A stretch of DNA of 64,000 nucleotides from Pantoea sp. WMus005 (GTDB taxonomy: Bacteria > Pseudomonadota > Gammaproteobacteria > Enterobacterales > Enterobacteriaceae). The DNA is taken from the NCBI RefSeq assembly GCF_013415305.1, contig NZ_JACBXU010000004.1:1-64000 (forward strand), in the 5' to 3' direction. Below are positions 9,850 through 19,263 of the stretch, in pieces. A program made the translations under genes and the position numbers. Below the pieces are notes generated by a model. That model saw only the letters and a program-made list of their open reading frames with translations, was not told the origin of the DNA and did no database searches. How positions within the stretch are numbered: the first letter of the stretch is position 1; the number at the start of each line of letters is the position of its first letter.

Positions 9850-9873
9850 ATTATATGTACACTTTTATTACCA
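9850..9873 (-). promoter_or_regulatory. aroF -10 and adjoining TyrR box
   Basis: On the minus strand a perfect -10 TATAAT occupies 9850-9855. Directly upstream is TGTACA-N6-TTACCA (9856-9873), a TyrR-box candidate that would sit across the promoter spacer and -35. A well-spaced -35 hexamer is not obvious (TTGATC lies 20 bases upstream of the -10). E. coli aroF is repressed by TyrR through a box overlapping its promoter. Confidence 0.6.
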
Positions 9874-9961
9874 CGGATCAAAACCTGTAGCTCAACTCCT
9901 TAATAAATACACACAAATCAAACAATTAAATTATAATGAATTTTAAAAACATCAATCAATA

Positions 9962-9979
9962 TGTACACATATCTTTACG
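9962..9979. promoter_or_regulatory. TyrR-box candidate distal to aroF
   Basis: TGTACA-N6-TTTACG differs from the palindromic consensus TGTAAA-N6-TTTACA at two positions and is the best match in this gap. It is about 110 bases from the aroF -10 and 70 bases before the start of the divergent acetyltransferase gene, so it could act on either. Confidence 0.55.
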
Positions 9980-10049
9980 CCAAGGTTTGTTGCGTTTCTG
10001 CCTTCTGCAGGCAAAATGAGGATATTGATTATTTTCATCCGGGTTCACC

Positions 10050-10586
10050 ATGCACTCTTCCTCACCTGCCATTCATCTGCGACCTTTTGAACTTAGCGAT
10101 GTCCCCGGATTTACCGCTGCGGTTAATGCCTCTCTGGACAGTCTGATACCGTGGATGGTCTGGGCGCATCACAATTATCAGCCTCATGACGCCGAAAGCT
10201 GGATCCGCTTTACCCACTGGCAAAGGATGAAACAAGAAGCCGAAGAGTTTGCGATTGTTGATCAGCATGACCAGTTGCTGGGTGGTGCAGGAATACGCTT
10301 TGCCCGTCATCCGGGCGACACCAGCGCAATTGGTTACTGGGTTCGCAGTGACGCTCAGCGTCAGGGAATCGCCAGCCGCGCGGTGGCAAAGCTGCTGCCG
10401 CTGGGGTTTTCACGACCTGAGACCAGGGTGATTGAAATTCTGGCGGCTGAGGATAACCTGGCCAGTCGGAGAGTCGCTGAAAAGTGCGGTGGCCAGTTTA
10501 TTGGCTGTCGCTATGGCCTGATCGTATTAGAAGCCGGGCCGGTTAATACGGCGATTTATCATTTTCAGCGGCCGGATGCCGGGTAA
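10050..10586 (+). CDS. GNAT-family N-acetyltransferase (RimJ/RimL-like), substrate unknown
   Basis: The 178-aa protein has the GNAT fold typical of the RimJ/RimL group: an N-terminal IHLRPFELSDVPGFTAAV segment, the acetyl-CoA-binding motif A around YWVRSDAQRQGIASRAV (about 92-108, Q/R-x-x-G-x-A/S), and a C-terminal ENLASRRVAEKCGG-like segment (DNLASRRVAEKCG) that such enzymes use at the acetyl-CoA edge. Members acetylate N-terminal residues of ribosomal proteins or small amines, but the substrate cannot be read from sequence. It stands alone between aroF and rplS, where E. coli has yfiLRNB. I see no strong promoter. Confidence 0.85.
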   Translation: MHSSSPAIHLRPFELSDVPGFTAAVNASLDSLIPWMVWAHHNYQPHDAESWIRFTHWQRMKQEAEEFAIVDQHDQLLGGAGIRFARHPGDTSAIGYWVRSDAQRQGIASRAVAKLLPLGFSRPETRVIEILAAEDNLASRRVAEKCGGQFIGCRYGLIVLEAGPVNTAIYHFQRPDAG

Positions 10587-10612
10587 TTTCTGCCATCTGG
10601 CTGCCATCAGGA

Positions 10613-10643
10613 CAAAAAAAGGGGCTGGCAGATGCCAACCCCT
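10613..10643 (-). terminator. Terminator of the rpsP-rplS operon
   Basis: Minus strand: GGGGTTGGCA, short loop, TGCCAGCCCC and then seven or more T (10614-10620). It lies about 40 bases after the rplS stop, in the gap with the convergent acetyltransferase gene. Confidence 0.9.
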
Positions 10644-10682
10644 TGTTTGCTATTAACTTTTAGATGTCGCGTTAGCGATACC

Positions 10683-11039
<357 letters not shown>

Positions 11040-11072
11040 TCATATCCTGGGTAAACTGATAGTCGGGGAAGA

Positions 11073-11837
11073 TCACTCTTCCACATCATCGTTTTGTTGC
11101 TGTTGAGATTCCCGCTGGAACTCATTCAGCAACCTTGCTTGCTCTTCAGTCAGAGCCAGGTTTTCCAGAAGTTCAGGTCTTCTCAGCCAGGTACGGCCTA
11201 GCGACTGCTTCAGACGCCAGCGGCGAATATCAGCATGGTTACCTGACAGTAATACTGCCGGGACTTCCACGCCATCTAACACTTCAGGTCGGGTATAGTG
11301 CGGACAATCCAGCAAGCCATCAGAGAACGAATCCTCGTCGGCTGACGCCTGCTTGCCGAGTACGCCAGGAATAAACCGGGCGACTGCATCAATCATCGTC
11401 ATCGCTGGCAGTTCCCCGCCACTGAGAACGTAATCACCGATTGACCATTCTTCATCAATTTCGGTCTGGATTACGCGCTCATCAATCCCTTCATAACGGC
11501 CACAGACCAGAATTAACTTGTCCCGTGCCGCCAGTTCGCAAACGCCCTGTTGGTCTAATTTGCGACCCTGAGGTGAAAGATATATCACCCTGGCCCCATC
11601 ACCTGCCGCTGCTTTCGCTGCGGAGATGGCATCCCGTAAGGGTTGTACCATCATCAGCATTCCCGGTCCGCCACCGTAAGGACGATCATCCACGGTACGG
11701 TGCCGGTCGTGCGTGAAGTCACGAGGACTCCAGCTCTGAATGCTGAGCAGACCGTTTTTTACAGCCCGGCCAGTTACCCCGTAATCGGTAATAGCGCGAA
11801 ACATTTCTGGAAACAGGCTAATAACACCAATCCACAT
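11073..11837 (-). CDS. trmD: tRNA (guanine-N1-)-methyltransferase
   Basis: Methylates G37 next to the anticodon using S-adenosylmethionine and so prevents +1 frameshifting. The 254-aa SPOUT enzyme shows the trefoil-knot binding loops [23 protein letters not shown] and the [14 protein letters not shown] segment. The conserved start is [13 protein letters not shown] at 11837. A longer in-frame reading to 11891 would overlap rimM and is rejected. Third gene of the operon, 35 bases after rimM. Confidence 0.97.
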   Translation of the reverse strand: MWIGVISLFPEMFRAITDYGVTGRAVKNGLLSIQSWSPRDFTHDRHRTVDDRPYGGGPGMLMMVQPLRDAISAAKAAAGDGARVIYLSPQGRKLDQQGVCELAARDKLILVCGRYEGIDERVIQTEIDEEWSIGDYVLSGGELPAMTMIDAVARFIPGVLGKQASADEDSFSDGLLDCPHYTRPEVLDGVEVPAVLLSGNHADIRRWRLKQSLGRTWLRRPELLENLALTEEQARLLNEFQRESQQQQNDDVEE

Positions 11838-11872
11838 TGTATTCGCCGTTACGTTACCGTTCGATTCGGAGA

Positions 11873-12421
11873 TCAAAAACCAGGATCCCAATCTACCTCA
11901 ATGACGCCAGTAGAGAGATCGACTTTCCTGATAACCTGTTCATCAAGAAACGGAATTAACCGCTCCTGAGCACCGAACGCATCCTTCAGGTTTGCCTTAA
12001 CGACGAGAACGTCGTTCGAGCCGGTTTCCATCATATCGATGACTTTGCCCATCTCGTAGCCTTCGAGGTTAACCACCTGGCAGCCCATAAGGTCTTTCCA
12101 GTAGTAGTCGCCCTCTTCCAGCGATGGCAACTGCGTCGAGTCAACCTGAATTTCGCAATTGGTTAACTGAGCCGCCGCATCCCGATCTTCAATGCCTTTG
12201 ACTTTGATGATCAGGTCCTGATTGTGGTGCTTCCAACCTTCAAGTTCGACTTGCTGCCATTTACCGGCACGCTGGATGAACCAGGGTTGGTAGTTGAAGA
12301 TGCTTTCAGCGTCTTCAGTGGAGGAAAACACTTTGAGCCAGCCGCGAATACCGTAGGCGGCTCCCATCTTACCCAATACAATTGGGTTAGCAGGAGGCTG
12401 TGCGGCAAGTTGTCTGCTCAT
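11873..12421 (-). CDS. rimM: 16S rRNA processing protein RimM
   Basis: Assembly factor for the 30S head that binds S19. The 182-aa protein equals the E. coli length, with the N-terminal RimM barrel ([19 protein letters not shown]) and C-terminal PRC-barrel ([12 protein letters not shown]). ATG 12421 is chosen because MSRQLAAQ matches the family start and GGTGGTGAG precedes it; two GTG codons just upstream are unlikely starts. Confidence 0.96.
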   Translation of the reverse strand: MSRQLAAQPPANPIVLGKMGAAYGIRGWLKVFSSTEDAESIFNYQPWFIQRAGKWQQVELEGWKHHNQDLIIKVKGIEDRDAAAQLTNCEIQVDSTQLPSLEEGDYYWKDLMGCQVVNLEGYEMGKVIDMMETGSNDVLVVKANLKDAFGAQERLIPFLDEQVIRKVDLSTGVIEVDWDPGF

Positions 12422-12439
12422 GCTCACCACCGTGACAGA

Positions 12440-12688
12440 TTAAGCTGCTTTCTTAGCTTCTTTGACCAGCGCGTTAACGCGATCAGAAAGCGTTGCGCCC
12501 TGGCCAACCCAGTGCTCGATACGATCCAGATCAAGACGCAGACCTTCAGCCTGACCAGATGCGATCGGGTTGAAGAAACCAACGCGCTCGATGAAACGAC
12601 CGTTGCGTGCATTGCGGCTGTCAGTGACGACGACCTGATAGAACGGACGCTTTTTAGCGCCGTGACGTGCCAAACGAATTGTTACCAT
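12440..12688 (-). CDS. rpsP: 30S ribosomal protein S16
   Basis: An 82-aa S16, beginning [18 protein letters not shown] and preceded by GAGGATGTT. A reading extended upstream to 12775 passes through a terminator-like hairpin and is not conserved, so it is rejected. First gene of the translation operon; its leader carries the hairpin annotated at 12705-12745. Confidence 0.97.
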   Translation of the reverse strand: MVTIRLARHGAKKRPFYQVVVTDSRNARNGRFIERVGFFNPIASGQAEGLRLDLDRIEHWVGQGATLSDRVNALVKEAKKAA

Positions 12689-12704
12689 AACATCCTCTTC
12701 AGTT

Positions 12705-12745
12705 AATAAAACACCCGGCCCCCATCGAGGAACGGGGTCCGGGTG
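12705..12745 (-). terminator. Terminator-like hairpin in the ffh-rpsP gap (possible attenuator)
   Basis: Minus strand: CACCCGG-A-CCCC (12745-12734), loop of about ten bases, GGGG-CCGGGTG (12723-12712) and then TTTTATT (12711-12705). The T run ends 17 bases before the rpsP ATG. A -10-like TATACA (about 12748-12753) lies just upstream of the hairpin, so the structure may be the first thing transcribed from an rpsP promoter, or it may end ffh transcripts. Confidence 0.6.
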
Positions 12746-12830
12746 CTGTATAAAAAGCCCGAAAATTTTAATCATTTTGGCGAAAAAAGCAACCTAAACC
12801 GTACCTTTTCGAGCTTTTTTGTGGAACGCT

Positions 12831-14192
12831 TTAGCGGCCAGGGAAACCTGGCGGCATCATACCTTTCATGCCGCGCATCATTTTCGCCATACCGCCCTTC
12901 TTCATTTTCTTCATCATACGCTGCATGTCGTCGAACTGCTTTAATAAGCGGTTAACGTCCTGCACCTGCATACCGGAACCGGTAGCAATGCGGCGCTTGC
13001 GCGAGCCTTTGATGATTTCTGGTTTCTCACGCTCTTTGCGTGTCATCGAGTTGATGATGGCTTCCATGCGCACCAGGACTTTGTCATCCATCTGTGACTT
13101 CACATTATCAGGCAGCTGTCCCATACCCGGGAGTTTACCCATCAGGCTGGCCATGCCGCCCATGTTGCGCATCTGCTTCAACTGCTCAAGGAAGTCATTA
13201 AGATCAAAACCGTCGCCGGTTTTCAGCTTCTTAGCCAGTTTCTCGGCCTGATCGCGGTCAACCTTACTTTCGATATCTTCGATCAGTGACAGTACGTCAC
13301 CCATGCCGAGAATACGTGAAGCGATACGTTCCGGATAAAACGGCTCAAGAGCTTCGGTCTTTTCGCCGACACCCATGAATTTAATCGGTTTGCCGGTTAT
13401 ATGACGAATTGACAATGCCGCACCACCGCGTGCATCACCATCAACTTTCGTCAGAATAACACCGGTCAGCGGCAGCGCTTCATTAAAGGCTTTAGCCGTG
13501 TTAGCCGCATCCTGGCCGGTCATGGCATCGACCACAAACAGCGTTTCTACCGGCTTGATCGCGGCATGAACCTGCTTGATTTCGTCCATCATCGCTTCGT
13601 CAACGTGCAGACGACCAGCGGTATCCACCAGCAGCACATCGTAGAACTTCAGGCGAGCTTCACGTAGCGCATTATTGACGATATCAACCGGCTTCTGGCT
13701 GAGATCGGATGGGCAGAAATCTACACCAACCTGTTGTGCCAGAGTTTCCAGCTGTTTGATTGCCGCCGGACGATAAACGTCGGCCGAAACCACTAAGACT
13801 TTCTTTTTGTGCTTCTCACGCAGGAACTTCCCCAGCTTAGCGACGCTGGTCGTTTTACCGGCACCCTGCAGGCCCGCCATCAGTACTACGGCTGGCGGCT
13901 GAGCGGCCAGGTCGAGTGCGTTGTTCTCAGCACCCATCGCCGCAACCAGTTCGTTACGAACGATTTTGATAAACTCCTGACCTGGGGTCAGGCTTTTATT
14001 CACATCATGACCGACCGCGCTCTCTTTCACACGGTTGATGAAGTCACGCACCACGGGCAGCGCAACGTCAGCTTCAAGCAGTGCCATACGCACTTCACGC
14101 AGGGTCTCTTTGATGTTCTCTTCAGTCAGCCTTCCGCGGCCGCTGATATTTCGCAGGGTTTGCGACAAACGATCGGTTAAATTATCAAACAT
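12831..14192 (-). CDS. ffh: Signal recognition particle protein Ffh
   Basis: SRP54 homologue that binds 4.5S RNA and signal sequences and delivers ribosomes to FtsY. The 453-aa protein has the N/G GTPase domain with G1 GLQGAGKTTS (about 100), DTAGRLH and TKVDGDARGG, followed by a methionine-rich M domain ending in MKKMKKGGMAKMMRGMKG. Length equals E. coli Ffh. A -10 TATAAT (14246-14251, minus strand) lies about 55 bases upstream; no well-spaced -35 is apparent. Confidence 0.97.
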   Translation of the reverse strand: MFDNLTDRLSQTLRNISGRGRLTEENIKETLREVRMALLEADVALPVVRDFINRVKESAVGHDVNKSLTPGQEFIKIVRNELVAAMGAENNALDLAAQPPAVVLMAGLQGAGKTTSVAKLGKFLREKHKKKVLVVSADVYRPAAIKQLETLAQQVGVDFCPSDLSQKPVDIVNNALREARLKFYDVLLVDTAGRLHVDEAMMDEIKQVHAAIKPVETLFVVDAMTGQDAANTAKAFNEALPLTGVILTKVDGDARGGAALSIRHITGKPIKFMGVGEKTEALEPFYPERIASRILGMGDVLSLIEDIESKVDRDQAEKLAKKLKTGDGFDLNDFLEQLKQMRNMGGMASLMGKLPGMGQLPDNVKSQMDDKVLVRMEAIINSMTRKEREKPEIIKGSRKRRIATGSGMQVQDVNRLLKQFDDMQRMMKKMKKGGMAKMMRGMKGMMPPGFPGR

Positions 14193-14293
14193 GGTCTCTC
14201 ACTAAAAAAAAGATCGCGAGGCGCCTGATCGGCAGAATGCGGCGGATTATAACACGAAGCCTCGGCGATCTCTGCAATTGCCCCTCAGATCGT

Positions 14294-14322
14294 TTGGAGC
14301 CTGCTTCGGCTGGCGCTATACT
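14294..14322 (+). promoter_or_regulatory. Candidate ypjD promoter
   Basis: TTGGAG (14294-14299), a 17-base spacer, then TATACT (14317-14322), 35 bases before the ypjD ATG and divergent from ffh. Confidence 0.6.
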
Positions 14323-14357
14323 GCCTTTTCCTTATCTGACTGAACCTGAAAGGATCT

Positions 14358-15158
14358 ATGTTCGTTTTCGCGATAGTGGCGCTATTCGCCTACTCCTTAA
14401 GTCTTGCCCTGATCATTCCCAGCCTGTTGAAACGCAACGGCGGCTGGCGGCGAATGGCGATGCTCTCTGCCTGTGTGGCGCTGGTGACACACGCGGTGGC
14501 CTTGCAGCAACGCATATTTGCTGTTGATAGCGGACAGAATTTAAGCCTGCTCAACATAGGCTCGCTGGTTAGTCTGTTGATCTGCGCCATCATGACCATT
14601 GTGGCGGCACGTAACCGTGGCTGGCTGCTGCTGCCGATTGTTTACAGCTTCGCGCTGATCAATCTGGCCTTCGCCACTTTTGTCCCTAATGCATTCATCA
14701 CCCATCTGGAAACCACGCCAGGCATGATGATCCATATCGGCCTGTCCCTGTTCGCCTACGCAACGCTGATCATTGCTGCGCTCTATGCGCTTCAGCTGGC
14801 GTGGATCGATTATCAGTTAAAAAACAAACGACTGGCCTTTACGCAGGATATGCCGCCTCTGCTGACCATTGAACGTAAGATGTTTCATATCACCCAGGTC
14901 GGCGTCGTTCTGTTAACACTGGTGCTCTGCACCGGTCTGTTTTATATGCAGGATCTCTTCAGTGCAGAAAACGTTGATAAAGCAGTGCTCTCGATCATCG
15001 CGTGGTTTGTTTATATCGTTTTGCTTTGGGGGCACTATCATGAAGGCTGGCGTGGTCGCCGCGTCGTCTGGTTTAACTGCAGCGGTGCGGTGCTGTTGAC
15101 CATGGCTTACTTCGGCAGTCGCATCCTGCAGCATCTGCTTGTCCCTACCTCTCGTTAA
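14358..15158 (+). CDS. ypjD: Inner membrane protein YpjD (cytochrome c assembly CcsA/ResC-like domain)
   Basis: The 266-aa protein is almost entirely hydrophobic with about eight membrane segments and the CcsA/CcmC-like domain signature WGHYHEGWRGRR near the C terminus. E. coli YpjD (263 aa) has the same architecture. Its role is unknown; the domain relation suggests haem handling, which is not demonstrated. It lies 15 bases upstream of yfjD in the same direction, probably co-transcribed. Confidence 0.9.
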   Translation: MFVFAIVALFAYSLSLALIIPSLLKRNGGWRRMAMLSACVALVTHAVALQQRIFAVDSGQNLSLLNIGSLVSLLICAIMTIVAARNRGWLLLPIVYSFALINLAFATFVPNAFITHLETTPGMMIHIGLSLFAYATLIIAALYALQLAWIDYQLKNKRLAFTQDMPPLLTIERKMFHITQVGVVLLTLVLCTGLFYMQDLFSAENVDKAVLSIIAWFVYIVLLWGHYHEGWRGRRVVWFNCSGAVLLTMAYFGSRILQHLLVPTSR

Positions 15159-15173
15159 AAAGGAAGTTCTGCG

Positions 15174-16460
15174 TTGGAGAATGTTTCAACCACCACGCTG
15201 ATTATTATTCTCTGCGTCATGGTACTGGTTTCAGCTTATTTCTCAGGTTCTGAAACCGGCATGATGACGCTGAATCGCTATAAACTGCGCCACCAGGCTA
15301 AAAATGGTGATCGCGCAGCTCGACGTGTCGAAAAACTGCTGCGCCGCCCTGATCGTCTGATCAGTCTGGTCCTGATTGGTAATAACCTGGTCAACATCCT
15401 TGCTTCCGCGTTAGGCACCATTGTCGGAATGCGTCTGTATGGTGATGCCGGCGTCGCCATTGCAACCGGCGTGCTGACCTTCGTGGTACTGGTCTTTGCT
15501 GAAGTGTTGCCCAAAACCGTGGCGGCGCTTTATCCGGAAAAAGTGGCCTATCCCAGCAGCTTTTTACTCACCCCGTTGCAATACGTCATGTTACCGCTGG
15601 TCTGGCTGCTGAACACCATTACACGGTTGCTGATGCGCATGGTGGGGATTCGCTCTGACGGCTCTGTTAACTCCGCGCTGAGTAAAGAAGAGTTACGCAC
15701 CATCGTCTATGAGTCGCGTAGCCTGATGTCACGCCGTAATCAGGACATGCTGCTCTCTGTGCTCGACCTGGAAAAAGTGAGCGTGGATGACATTATGGTG
15801 CCGCGTAATGAGATCGTGGGTATCAACATTAACGATGACTGGAAGTCAGTCGTTCGTCAGCTGAGCCACTCGCCACATGGCCGCATTGTGCTGTATCGGG
15901 ACTCACTGGATGACTGCGTCGGCATGCTTCGCGTGCGTGAAGCCTGGCGCATGATGACAGAGAAAAAAGAGTTCACCAAAGAGATGCTGCTGCGCGCCGC
16001 CGATGAGATCTACTACATTCCCGAAGGAACGCCACTAAACACCCAGTTGGTGAAGTTTCAGCGCAACAAAGAGAAAGCGGGCGTGGTGGTGGATGAATAT
16101 GGCGACATCAAAGGGCTGGTGACAATAGAGGATATTCTGGAGGAGATTGTCGGCGACTTTACAACCTCCATGTCACCGTCGCTGGCAGAAGAGGTGATGC
16201 CGCAGAATGATGGCTCTGTGCTGATTGAAGGCAGTGCCAGTGTGCGTGAAATCAATAAGGCGTTTAACTGGCATCTGCCAGAGCAGGAAGCCCGCACCAT
16301 CAACGGCATGCTGCTGGAAGCACTGGAAGAGATCCCTGCCATCGCCACACGTGTTCAGATCGGTCACTACAATGTCGATATTCTGGACGTGCAGGACAAC
16401 ATGATTAAGCAGGTGCGGATAACGCCTGCTACGCCACTGAAAAAGTCGGTCGGATCCTGA
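15174..16460 (+). CDS. yfjD: CNNM/CorB-type membrane protein with CBS pair
   Basis: The 428-aa protein has a DUF21 membrane domain (about 1-185; YFSGSETGMMTLNRYKL, GNNLVNILASALGT), a CBS pair (about 205-335; DIMVPRNEIVGI and DEYGDIKGLVTIEDILEEIVGD) and a C-terminal CorC/HlyC domain. Relatives (CorB in Salmonella, CNNM in animals) act in Mg2+ efflux. The start is TTG at 15174 with AAGGA upstream; the family begins MEN/MEH-STTTLIIIL at this point and no nearby ATG fits. A bidirectional terminator follows. Confidence 0.92.
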   Translation: MENVSTTTLIIILCVMVLVSAYFSGSETGMMTLNRYKLRHQAKNGDRAARRVEKLLRRPDRLISLVLIGNNLVNILASALGTIVGMRLYGDAGVAIATGVLTFVVLVFAEVLPKTVAALYPEKVAYPSSFLLTPLQYVMLPLVWLLNTITRLLMRMVGIRSDGSVNSALSKEELRTIVYESRSLMSRRNQDMLLSVLDLEKVSVDDIMVPRNEIVGININDDWKSVVRQLSHSPHGRIVLYRDSLDDCVGMLRVREAWRMMTEKKEFTKEMLLRAADEIYYIPEGTPLNTQLVKFQRNKEKAGVVVDEYGDIKGLVTIEDILEEIVGDFTTSMSPSLAEEVMPQNDGSVLIEGSASVREINKAFNWHLPEQEARTINGMLLEALEEIPAIATRVQIGHYNVDILDVQDNMIKQVRITPATPLKKSVGS

Positions 16461-16465
16461 AGCCA

Positions 16466-16504
16466 TAAAAAAACGCCGCAATCGACATGATGCGGCGTTT
16501 TTAT
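16466..16504. terminator. Bidirectional terminator between yfjD and luxS
   Basis: Stem ACGCCGCA (16473-16480) / TGCGGCGT (16491-16498) with a ten-base loop, an A run to the left and T run to the right. It fits between the converging stops of yfjD and luxS. Confidence 0.9.
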
Positions 16505-16529
16505 TAGCAAAGAAGCCCTGACTACCTGA

Positions 16530-17045
16530 CTAGATGTGCAATTCTTTCAGCTTTTCAGCAGGCAGTTTCAGATCTTCATTGCGGTTAACGCCGATCTCAT
16601 GTGCCAGCACATTGCGGGCGATCTGCTGCGCTTCATCCAGTGAGTGCAGCTTGTAGCTGCCACACTGGTATTCATTCAGCTCAGGGATCTGGTTCTGGTC
16701 TTTGACTTTCAGAACATCTTCCATCGCCCCTTTCCACGCTTTCGCAACGCGCTGCTCGTCTGGCGTACCAATCAGGCTCATATAGAAGCCGGTGCGGCAA
16801 CCCATTGGCGAGATATCAACGATTTCCACACCGTCACCGTTCAGGTGGTCACGCATGAAGCCTGCAAAAAGATGCTCCAGCGTATGAATGCCACGCTCAG
16901 TGAGGATATCAATGTTCGGGCGGCAAAAACGCAGGTCAAAAACGGTAATCGTATCGCCATGCGGAGTCTTCATGGTTTTCGCAACGCGTACTGCCGGTGC
17001 GCCCATGATGGTGTGGTCAACGGTAAAACTGTCCAGTAGTGGCAT
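16530..17045 (-). CDS. luxS: S-ribosylhomocysteine lyase (AI-2 synthase)
   Basis: Cleaves S-ribosylhomocysteine to homocysteine and DPD, the precursor of autoinducer-2, in the activated methyl cycle. The 171-aa protein shows the Fe-binding HTLEH motif (His54, Glu57, His58) and Cys128 in YQCGSYK. The ATG follows a strong AGGAGGTGA. The sigma-E-driven micA RNA starts divergently just upstream, so the two 5' regions may interact. Confidence 0.98.
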   Translation of the reverse strand: MPLLDSFTVDHTIMGAPAVRVAKTMKTPHGDTITVFDLRFCRPNIDILTERGIHTLEHLFAGFMRDHLNGDGVEIVDISPMGCRTGFYMSLIGTPDEQRVAKAWKGAMEDVLKVKDQNQIPELNEYQCGSYKLHSLDEAQQIARNVLAHEIGVNRNEDLKLPAEKLKELHI

Positions 17046-17083
17046 ACGTCACCTCCTGTTCTGAGAATTTTTTTTAAAACGAT

Positions 17084-17111
17084 GAAACTTTTCTGTTCGC
17101 CCAACGTCTGA
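17084..17111 (+). promoter_or_regulatory. sigma-E promoter of micA
   Basis: GAAACTT (17084-17090), a 16-base spacer and TCTGA (17107-17111) match the sigma-E consensus GGAACTT-N16-TCTGA, with the first transcribed G expected at 17118. Confidence 0.85.
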
Positions 17112-17117
17112 ATATAT

Positions 17118-17191
17118 GAAAGACGCGCATTTGTTATCATCATCCCTGACAACAGAGATGTTAATTTGGCCACATTGATGTGGCCTTTTTC
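17118..17191 (+). ncRNA. micA: MicA small regulatory RNA
   Basis: Hfq-dependent sigma-E RNA that represses ompA and other outer membrane protein mRNAs. The 5' part GAAAGACGCGCATTTGTTAT is identical to my recollection of E. coli MicA, including the ompA-pairing region. The terminator is GGCCACA / TGTGGCC with a TTGA loop, then five T; loop bases differ from E. coli while pairing is kept. The location between luxS and gshA is the same. The exact 3' end is an estimate. Confidence 0.93.
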
Positions 17192-17195
17192 TTTT

Positions 17196-18761
17196 CTACC
17201 CTTCCCGGCCTGCCAGATACGCTTCAAAATCCAGCTTATCATCAGCTTCCAGCTGCTGCTGTGCAGTTACAGATTCCTGCGCCTGACGCGTGAAATCCTC
17301 TTCTGTCAGCACTTCCAGTGGCTCTTCGCAGAGCAGATGGCGATACTGTTCAGCCAGCGCCACACCGGTTCCGGTGACACCATTCTCCTTCATTGCCTGA
17401 AGGATGCGCGCCGAGTAGGTTAGCTCAGGATCGTCGAACGATGCTACCAGTTGATCGCAAACCTGCTGATATTCCGTGCTGTCCTCATTGTGACTGTCTA
17501 AGACTTCAGCAACCCGACGCAGATCGGCAAACAGGGTTTTGCCCACTTCAACCAGCGAATGTTCCGCTTCTCCACAGCCCACAGCAATTTTCTGATCCGG
17601 TTTACGCCCTTCCAGCACCACACGATTCCAGTTTTTGCGGGTGCATTGCAACTCATCTGCACTCATTTCCGGCGCATCGGCCAGAGTACACCAGATCAGG
17701 AACAGGTCGAGGAAACGAACCTGATTCTCATCAACGCCGATGGCAGAGAACGGGTTAATATCCAGCGAACGCACTTCAATGTATTCGATGCCACCACGCA
17801 GCAGCGCATCAGAAGGCGCTTCACCCGAACGTGTGACACGCTTAGGCCGGATTGGGGCATAGAGCTCGTTCTCAATCTGCAGCACGTTGGTGTTGAGCTG
17901 CAGCCAGTTACCGTCAGCATCTTTAGTGCCCATCGCCGCATACTCTTCTGATGGCGTTTTGATCGCCTTCTTCAGTGCAGTGACATAGCCTTCCAGCGAA
18001 TTAAACGTGATGCCCAGAGAGCTCTGCGATTTATTGGTGTAGCCTAAATCGCTCAGACGCAGCGATGTGGCGTACGGCAGCCACATCGTGTCTTTGTCAT
18101 TGGTTTCGAAGGGCAGCGCGCTCTCACGGCCCTGCAGGAAGCTGGAGCTGATAGCTGGCGAGGCACCAAACAGATATGGGATCACCCAGCCGAAGCGATA
18201 ATAGTTGCGGATCAGCCGCAGGTAGCCCGCTGAGATGGTCTCTTTTCCGCTTTCCTGATCTTTCACGTCAGCCCACTCCTGCCAGAATGAAAGTGGCAGC
18301 GAGAAGTTGTAGTGAATGCCGGAGATGGTCTGCATCAACGCGCCATAGCGGTTTTTCAGGCCTTCGCGATAGAGGGTCTTCATCTTACCGATATTGGATG
18401 TGCCATATTGCGCCAGCTCGATGTTGTCTGCGTCGTCAATCACACACGGCATACTGAATGGCCACATGCGTTCATCACCCAGTTCACGGGCAACGTGGCG
18501 GTGAATATCGCGCAGGAATGCCAGCATATGATCGATGCTGTGATCCACTGGCGTAATAAATTCCAGTAACGTTTCGGCAAAATCAGTGGTGATCCAGTCA
18601 TGCTTAAGCGCAGAGCCCAGAGATTCCGGGTGGCCGCTTTTTGCCAGATCGCCATTTTCCTGTACACGCAGCGTTTCACGTTCGATGCCACGGCCAATCC
18701 CTTTAAGGGCATTGGGATGCGCTTCCAGCCAGGAAAGCGCTTTAGATACGTCCGGGATCAC
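17196..18761 (-). CDS. gshA: Glutamate-cysteine ligase
   Basis: First step of glutathione synthesis, joining L-glutamate and L-cysteine with ATP. The proteobacterial-type enzyme is 521 aa from [13 protein letters not shown], close to E. coli GshA (518, which also uses a non-ATG start). Conserved segments include [19 protein letters not shown], the [13 protein letters not shown] loop and RSLDINPF. The GTG at 18761 is chosen on family alignment with a G-rich stretch just upstream. An ATG at 18803 would give 535 aa and cannot be excluded; the still longer reading to 18971 runs into yqaA and is rejected. Confidence 0.93.
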   Translation of the reverse strand: MIPDVSKALSWLEAHPNALKGIGRGIERETLRVQENGDLAKSGHPESLGSALKHDWITTDFAETLLEFITPVDHSIDHMLAFLRDIHRHVARELGDERMWPFSMPCVIDDADNIELAQYGTSNIGKMKTLYREGLKNRYGALMQTISGIHYNFSLPLSFWQEWADVKDQESGKETISAGYLRLIRNYYRFGWVIPYLFGASPAISSSFLQGRESALPFETNDKDTMWLPYATSLRLSDLGYTNKSQSSLGITFNSLEGYVTALKKAIKTPSEEYAAMGTKDADGNWLQLNTNVLQIENELYAPIRPKRVTRSGEAPSDALLRGGIEYIEVRSLDINPFSAIGVDENQVRFLDLFLIWCTLADAPEMSADELQCTRKNWNRVVLEGRKPDQKIAVGCGEAEHSLVEVGKTLFADLRRVAEVLDSHNEDSTEYQQVCDQLVASFDDPELTYSARILQAMKENGVTGTGVALAEQYRHLLCEEPLEVLTEEDFTRQAQESVTAQQQLEADDKLDFEAYLAGREG

Positions 18762-18834
18762 ATTACCCCCCCGCTGTGATAATAATTTATTTTTGTTCAG
18801 CATAATGTTAACCGTAGCCTCGAATCTGTGCGAA

Positions 18835-19263
18835 TCAATGCCACCATTGCAAACCCTGTAATGTGGCAGTCGCGATAACGATATAACGCAGTGTTTTGCC
18901 GATAGCGAGAAACAGCATCGCGGGCAGCCAGGCGAAACGTAACCAGCCTGCGAGAACGCAAAGCAGATCACCTATCACCGGCAGCCAGCTGAATAACAGT
19001 GCTGCAGGTCCCAGTCGGTGCAACCACGTCATTGCTGTGTCATGCCATCGCCCCTGACGTTTTAGCGGCAGCAAGCGACCAATAAGAATGTTGGTTAAAC
19101 CGCCCAAGGTGTTTCCCAGTGATGCGGCTAAAAGCAACCCGTAAACTGATGTCTTTTTTGCGATTAATAGTGCTATCAGCAATGCTTCAGAGCTTCCCGG
19201 CAGGAGTGTCGCACTTAGAAAACTGCTGCCAAACATTGAGGCATAGGTAAGAACGTCACTCAC
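18835..19263 (-). CDS. yqaA: Inner membrane protein YqaA (DedA/SNARE-associated family)
   Basis: A 142-aa hydrophobic protein of the DedA/VTT superfamily with the conserved glycine-rich segment [21 protein letters not shown] and four or so membrane segments. DedA relatives are linked to lipid carrier flipping and envelope homeostasis; YqaA itself has no firm function. Its ATG overlaps the yqaB stop by four bases, so the two are translationally coupled. Confidence 0.92.
   Translation of the reverse strand: MSDVLTYASMFGSSFLSATLLPGSSEALLIALLIAKKTSVYGLLLAASLGNTLGGLTNILIGRLLPLKRQGRWHDTAMTWLHRLGPAALLFSWLPVIGDLLCVLAGWLRFAWLPAMLFLAIGKTLRYIVIATATLQGLQWWH

Noticed and set aside
11838-11891. Longer N terminus for TrmD
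   Set aside because: It overlaps rimM and the TrmD family begins [13 protein letters not shown] at 11837.
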